A stretch of DNA of 10,642 nt. Source: Bacteroidia bacterium. GTDB lineage: Bacteria > Bacteroidota > Bacteroidia > Cytophagales > Cyclobacteriaceae. The position numbers were made by a program, and so were the translations under genes. The stretch's first letter is position 1, and every line of letters starts with the position of its first letter. Shown one piece after another: positions 7,407 through 10,642 of this stretch. The notes beneath the pieces were generated by a model. That model saw only the letters and a list, made by a program, of their open reading frames with translations. It searched no databases and had not been told where the DNA came from. The stretch covers positions 1-10,642 of the forward strand of contig JAAURZ010000036.1 in NCBI GenBank assembly GCA_012031955.1, in the 5' to 3' direction.

Positions 7407-8339
7407 ACGTCGTCCGTTTTCTTTCACGAATGCCAGGTTGCGTCTGAGCCCTTCCAGTTTGGCGCGCTTCACCGCCGAATGCGGGAATAACTTTTGAAAC
7501 ACGTCGTTCGTGATTTCTTCCCAGTCGGCTTTTGTCATTGACGACAGCCCAGGGTGAGGATCGAGGCGCGGCTCATTGTGCGGTGTTGCAAAACGATTCC
7601 ACGGGCACACGTCCTGGCAGATGTCGCAGCCGAAAATCCAGTTGTCAAATTTTCCTTTTACATCCTCAGGTATTTCTTCCTTCAACTCAATCGTGAAGTA
7701 CGAAATGCATTTGCTGCCGTCTACCACATAAGGTTGTGGAATGGCGTCTGTCGGGCATGCATCCATGCAGGCCGTACACGTGCCGCAATAGTCGTCAATG
7801 GGGCCATCGGCAGCCAGTTCGAGATCAATGACGAGCTCAGCCAGGAAAAAGAAACTTCCAAGCTGGCGGTTCAGCAACAAACTGTTCTTGCCGACCCAGC
7901 CAAGCCCGCCGCGCGCGGCCCACGCGCGTTCGTGAACCGGCGCCGAGTCGACGAATGCCCGGCCATGCACTTCGCCAATGCGCTGTTGAATGATTTGCAT
8001 CAAATCCTTCAGCTTGTCTTTCACCACAAAATGATAGTCTTCGCCATAAGCGTACTTGGCGATTTTGTATTCGCGTTCTGTGGCAAGGTCTTTTTTTGGA
8101 TAGTAGTTGTAAAGCAGGCTTACCACCGACTTTGCGCCGGGCACCAGCAACGTGGGGTCGAGCCGCTTGTCGAAATGATTTTCCAGGTATTGCATCCGGC
8201 CCTGATAGCCACGCTTCAGCCATTCCTCCAATCGTGGTGCTTCGTCCTCCAGAAATTCTGCTTTGGAAATGCCGCAGAAGCTGAAGCCCAGTTTTCCCGC
8301 TTCCTCCTTGATGAAGTTGGCCGCCGCTGATTTGTCCAT
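7403..8339 (-). CDS. queG: Epoxyqueuosine reductase (tRNA queuosine biosynthesis), 3' end frameshifted
   Basis: QueG reduces epoxyqueuosine to queuosine in tRNA anticodons, using cobalamin and two [4Fe-4S] clusters in the cytoplasm. Visible: the N-terminal domain with the proton-donor motif [20 protein letters not shown] (Asp131), the ferredoxin motif [12 protein letters not shown] (C185, C188, C191, C195), C211, and the second cluster motif [11 protein letters not shown] (C238, C241, C245). Start is ATG at 8339; a TTG nine bases upstream overlaps the promoter box. As given, the frame runs past the family end and continues antisense to the TM2 gene to 7092 (about 415 aa). Removing one base from the run 7417-7420 ends the protein at ...LAFVKETDDV, TAA 7405-7403, 311 aa, a normal length for forms without HEAT repeats. 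It lies 77 bases behind ruvB. Confidence 0.92.
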
Positions 8340-8345
8340 GTATTC

Positions 8346-8353
8346 CAAAGATA
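8346..8353 (-). promoter_or_regulatory. -7 box very close to the queG start
   Basis: The minus strand reads TATCTTTG, an exact TAnnTTTG match ending only six bases before the queG ATG. A TTTC 18 bases further upstream is a possible weak -33 element. Transcription would begin at or next to the ATG, implying a leaderless or nearly leaderless mRNA independent of ruvB. Confidence 0.5.
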
Positions 8354-8416
8354 GAACTTATCCGCTGCCGAGAAATTTTGCCTTGCGGGAAACAGCAGCA
8401 ACCAGTTTCGCTGACC

Positions 8417-9446
8417 CTAGTCGAACAACGTTCCCGAAATGCGAGGCCGGCTGACCTTCAGGTGCTTGTAGGCAAGGTCGGTAGCCTCGCGCCCGCGCGA
8501 TGTGCGTTTGATGTATCCTTCCTGAATGAGGAAAGGTTCGTAGACTTCTTCGATGGTTTCCGCTTCTTCACCGACGGCCGTGGCGATGGTGGAAAGCCCC
8601 ACAGGCCCGCCCTTGAATTTTTCGATGATCGTACTCAGAATTCTGTTGTCCATGTCGTCGAGTCCGTCTTCATCCACATCGAGGGCACGGAGTGCTATCT
8701 TGGCAATTTCTTTGGTAATGGTGCCATCGCCTTTTATCTGCGCGAAGTCGCGCGTGCGGCGCAGCAGGTTGTTGGCAATTCGCGGCGTGCCCCGGCTGCG
8801 GCGGGCGATTTCGAACGCGGCATCTTCGTCAATGGGTGTGTTCAAAATGCCCGACGAACGTTTTACTATTTTCTTTCAATATGCGCGCTTCATAATACTC
8901 AAGTCGCGTGTTTATGCCGAAGCGGGCACGCAGGGGCGAAGTGAGTAAGCCGGCGCGAGTGGTAGCGCCGATGAGCGTGAAGGGGTTAAGTGTGATTTGC
9001 ACCGACCGCGCATTGGGCCCCGAGTCGAGCATGATGTCGATGCGAAAGTCTTCCATCGCGGAGTACAGGTACTCCTCCACCACAGGGTTAAGGCGGTGTA
9101 TCTCGTCGATGAATAAAACGTCGTTGGTTTCGAGGTTGGTAAGCAAACCCGCCAGGTCGCTGGGTTTGTCGAGCACAGGCCCCGATGTGATCTTGATGCT
9201 GGAGCCAAGTTCATTGGCGATGATGTACGAGAGCGTGGTTTTGCCCAACCCGGGAGGGCCATGCAACAGCACGTGGTCCAGTGACTCGCCGCGCTGCCTG
9301 GCGGCGAGTACAAATACCTTTATATTGTCGACCGCTTTGGGCTGCCCCGTAAAGTCGTCAAACGAAAGCGGGCGCAGCGCTTTCTCAATTTCTTTCTCCG
9401 CCGCACTTAAGCCATCACCGTCGGCCCGCAGGTAGTCTTCTCGCAT
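8417..9446 (-). CDS. ruvB: Holliday junction branch migration helicase RuvB, with a frameshift
   Basis: RuvB is the AAA+ motor that with RuvA drives branch migration of Holliday junctions. Motifs in order: Walker [10 protein letters not shown] (63-71), Walker B FIDEIH (112-117), sensor 1 GATTRAG (160-166), the SPLRARFG arginine-finger segment (170-177), then the lid and a winged-helix domain with KFKGGPVGL and the C-terminal [11 protein letters not shown]. The start is ATG at 9446 ([10 protein letters not shown]); a TTG at 9455 is less likely. The frame breaks at 8869-8876: one extra base changes [15 protein letters not shown] into [10 protein letters not shown] and a premature stop. Removing it gives 342 aa, the family's usual size, and the span 8417-9446 minus one base divides by three. 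Given that both halves are fully conserved, an assembly error is more likely than a dead gene. Confidence 0.93.
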
Positions 9447-9465
9447 TGCAATCAATTCGGTTCCA

Positions 9466-9473
9466 CGAAGGTA
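9466..9473 (-). promoter_or_regulatory. Weak -7-like box upstream of ruvB
   Basis: The minus strand reads TACCTTCG (one mismatch to TAnnTTTG), 19 bases before the ruvB ATG, in the 157-base divergent gap shared with apbE. No -33 element is evident, so this is tentative. Confidence 0.3.
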
Positions 9474-9590
9474 CCTCCGAAATCAGGATTTGCCTTTTTC
9501 CCGCCACTGTTTTTTAAGAATCGGGCTAAATTCAGCTTTTTCGTTTTAGCAACATTGTTGCATTTATGACTTTGTTATATCTTGCCGCGC

Positions 9591-9598
9591 TATTTTTG
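9591..9598 (+). promoter_or_regulatory. -7 box very close to the apbE-like start
   Basis: TATTTTTG matches TAnnTTTG exactly and ends five bases before the ATG at 9604; a TTTG at 9571-9574 (16-base spacing) could be a short-spaced -33 element. A competing TATCTTG at 9578-9584 is less perfect. As with queG, this would give a leaderless transcript. Confidence 0.4.
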
Positions 9599-9603
9599 GG
9601 CCA

Positions 9604-10642
9604 ATGGATAACAGGATTAAAAATGTGTTATACACCGTCGTGTTGATGGCGATTGTATATGCCGTGTATCGCTACAGGAACGCCGGGCCTCCGGAGCCGG
9701 CTGCTGTGCGCATTGAAGGACAAACCATGGGCACCACGTATCACATCACCTACTTCGATGCGCATGCGCGCGACTTTAAGCCTTCGGTGGATTCTCTCCT
9801 GCGGATGGTTAACAAAAGCATCAATACGTACGATCCTGGGTCGGAAGTGTCCATGTTTAACAAGAGCCGGCGCGGCGTGGCCATACAACTGCCCTACTTG
9901 TTGCCTTCGCTTCAGGTGGCACGCGTCGTGTTTGTGGCGTCTTCTGGCGCGTTCGATCCGACCGTGATGCCGCTGGTCAATGCCTGGGGCTTTGGCCCGG
10001 CCAAGCCGGTGGACCCTGACAGCGCGCAAGTGGATTCGCTGAAGGAATTTGTCGGCTTCAACAAAGTAACACTTACTGAAGACTCTGTGGTGAAAGCAGA
10101 CCCGCGCGTGCAGCTCGACTTCGGCGGAATTGGTCAGGGCTATGGCGCTGACGTGATCGCCGATTTTCTGAAGTCGAAAGGAGTGACCGACATGCTCGTG
10201 GAACTCGGTGGCGAAGGCATGGCAGTAGGCATGAACCGCGACACCGGCAAGCCGTGGGAGATAGGCATACTGGACCCGAACTCCACGCGTGAAGACCAAT
10301 TTTACAAAGCATATATCGGGTTGAGCGACCGCTCGTTTACCACGTCGGGCAACTACTTCAACTTCCGCGTAGTGAACGGCCGCAAATTTTCGCACACCAT
10401 CGACCCTGTCACCGGTTTCCCTGCGCGCCGTGCAATTCTCAGCGCGTCGGTGTTTGCCGACAACGCCACGCTGGCCGACTGCTGGGGTACGGCCATCATG
10501 AGCATGGGGCACGAAAGGGCAATCGAAGTATTGAAAACACATCCGGAAGTGGATGTACTGCTCATGTACTCCACACCTGAAGGTATTGAGACATACGTAA
10601 CTCCCGGCATAAAATCGCTGGTACAGATCATTGCGAACACCC
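9604..10642 (+). CDS. apbE: ApbE-like FAD:protein FMN transferase (partial at 3' end)
   Basis: The open frame runs 346 codons to the window edge without a stop. ApbE (PF02424) transfers FMN from FAD onto Thr/Ser of target proteins such as Na+-NQR and Rnf subunits, using Mg2+, usually outside the cytoplasmic membrane. Seen: an N-terminal membrane anchor VLYTVVLMAIVYAVYRY (8-24) with no lipobox Cys; TMGTTYHITY (41-50); LDFGGIGQGYGADVIADFLK (171-190); LVELGGEG (198-205); TSGNY (247-251); HTIDPVTGFPA (264-274); and ADCWGTAIMSMG (291-302), where D292 and T296 fit the metal site. The C-terminal TPGIKSLVQII is near the usual end, so probably only a few codons are missing. Start ATG 9604 has a -7 box just upstream. 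The flavinylation target is not in the window. Confidence 0.92.
   Translation, partial: MDNRIKNVLYTVVLMAIVYAVYRYRNAGPPEPAAVRIEGQTMGTTYHITYFDAHARDFKPSVDSLLRMVNKSINTYDPGSEVSMFNKSRRGVAIQLPYLLPSLQVARVVFVASSGAFDPTVMPLVNAWGFGPAKPVDPDSAQVDSLKEFVGFNKVTLTEDSVVKADPRVQLDFGGIGQGYGADVIADFLKSKGVTDMLVELGGEGMAVGMNRDTGKPWEIGILDPNSTREDQFYKAYIGLSDRSFTTSGNYFNFRVVNGRKFSHTIDPVTGFPARRAILSASVFADNATLADCWGTAIMSMGHERAIEVLKTHPEVDVLLMYSTPEGIETYVTPGIKSLVQIIANT

Noticed and set aside
7554..8330. A 258-codon open frame antisense to queG
   Set aside because: The minus strand has all QueG cluster motifs; the antisense frame shows no recognisable domain.
9566..9646. A 26-codon ORF (start MTLLYLAALFLGQWITG) upstream of and overlapping apbE, considered as a leader peptide
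   Set aside because: It covers the likely -7 box of apbE and overlaps the gene's start; nothing indicates translation or attenuation.
9628..10542. A 304-codon open frame antisense to apbE
   Set aside because: The plus strand carries unmistakable ApbE motifs throughout; the antisense translation is rich in His/Arg and has no family motif. It is a by-product of GC-rich third codon positions.

Overview
The window looks like an ordinary chromosomal segment of a Bacteroidota bacterium, probably of the Cytophagales or a related order. I infer this from the gene families (an Nfu protein with an Nfu_N domain, BatD, a ruvB-queG pair, a DUF2752-TM2 pair), from Bacteroidota-type -7 promoter boxes (TAnnTTTG) in front of several genes, and from the lack of strong Shine-Dalgarno sequences. 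Coding regions are moderately GC-rich and intergenic gaps are AT-rich. I see no mobile element, CRISPR array, tRNA or rRNA.

Layout. The left edge holds the first 42 codons of a secreted protein on the minus strand (1-127), then an intergenic stretch, a terminator (377-407) and an Nfu-type Fe-S carrier gene (434-1012, minus). A possible small membrane ORF (1135-1308, plus) overlaps the start of a GltT/DctA-like symporter (1266-2510, plus). This meets tail to tail a second symporter of the same superfamily but a different subfamily (2507-3798, minus); the two stop codons share the palindrome CTAG. The minus strand continues with aroC (3872-4945) and batD (4982-6422). A divergent AT-rich gap leads to a tightly overlapping plus-strand operon: a 61-aa protein, a DUF2752 protein and a TM2-domain protein (6536-7406). 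queG and ruvB follow on the minus strand (7403-9446), and the window ends in an almost complete apbE-like flavin transferase on the plus strand (9604 onward).

Main caution. Four genes (second symporter, batD, queG, ruvB) each need a one-base correction at a short A/T run to read as a normal full-length protein: 3228-3231 (base missing), 5372-5375 (extra base), 7417-7420 (extra base) and 8869-8876 (extra base). ruvB and aroC-class housekeeping genes are rarely dead, so sequencing or consensus error is the likeliest cause. The corrected lengths (430, 479, 311 and 342 aa) suit their families. Correcting queG also makes its stop share a TTAA palindrome with the convergent TM2 gene, mirroring the CTAG arrangement at 2507-2510.

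Functionally this is a mixture: Fe-S cluster delivery (Nfu), which could serve QueG among other clients; aromatic amino acid synthesis (AroC); tRNA modification (QueG); recombination (RuvB); acidic substrate uptake; envelope stress/Bat system (BatD); protein flavinylation (ApbE). I found no convincing new multi-gene system. The least explained parts are the 61-aa/DUF2752/TM2 operon with a terminator-like perfect palindrome inside its second gene, and the small ORF before the first symporter.
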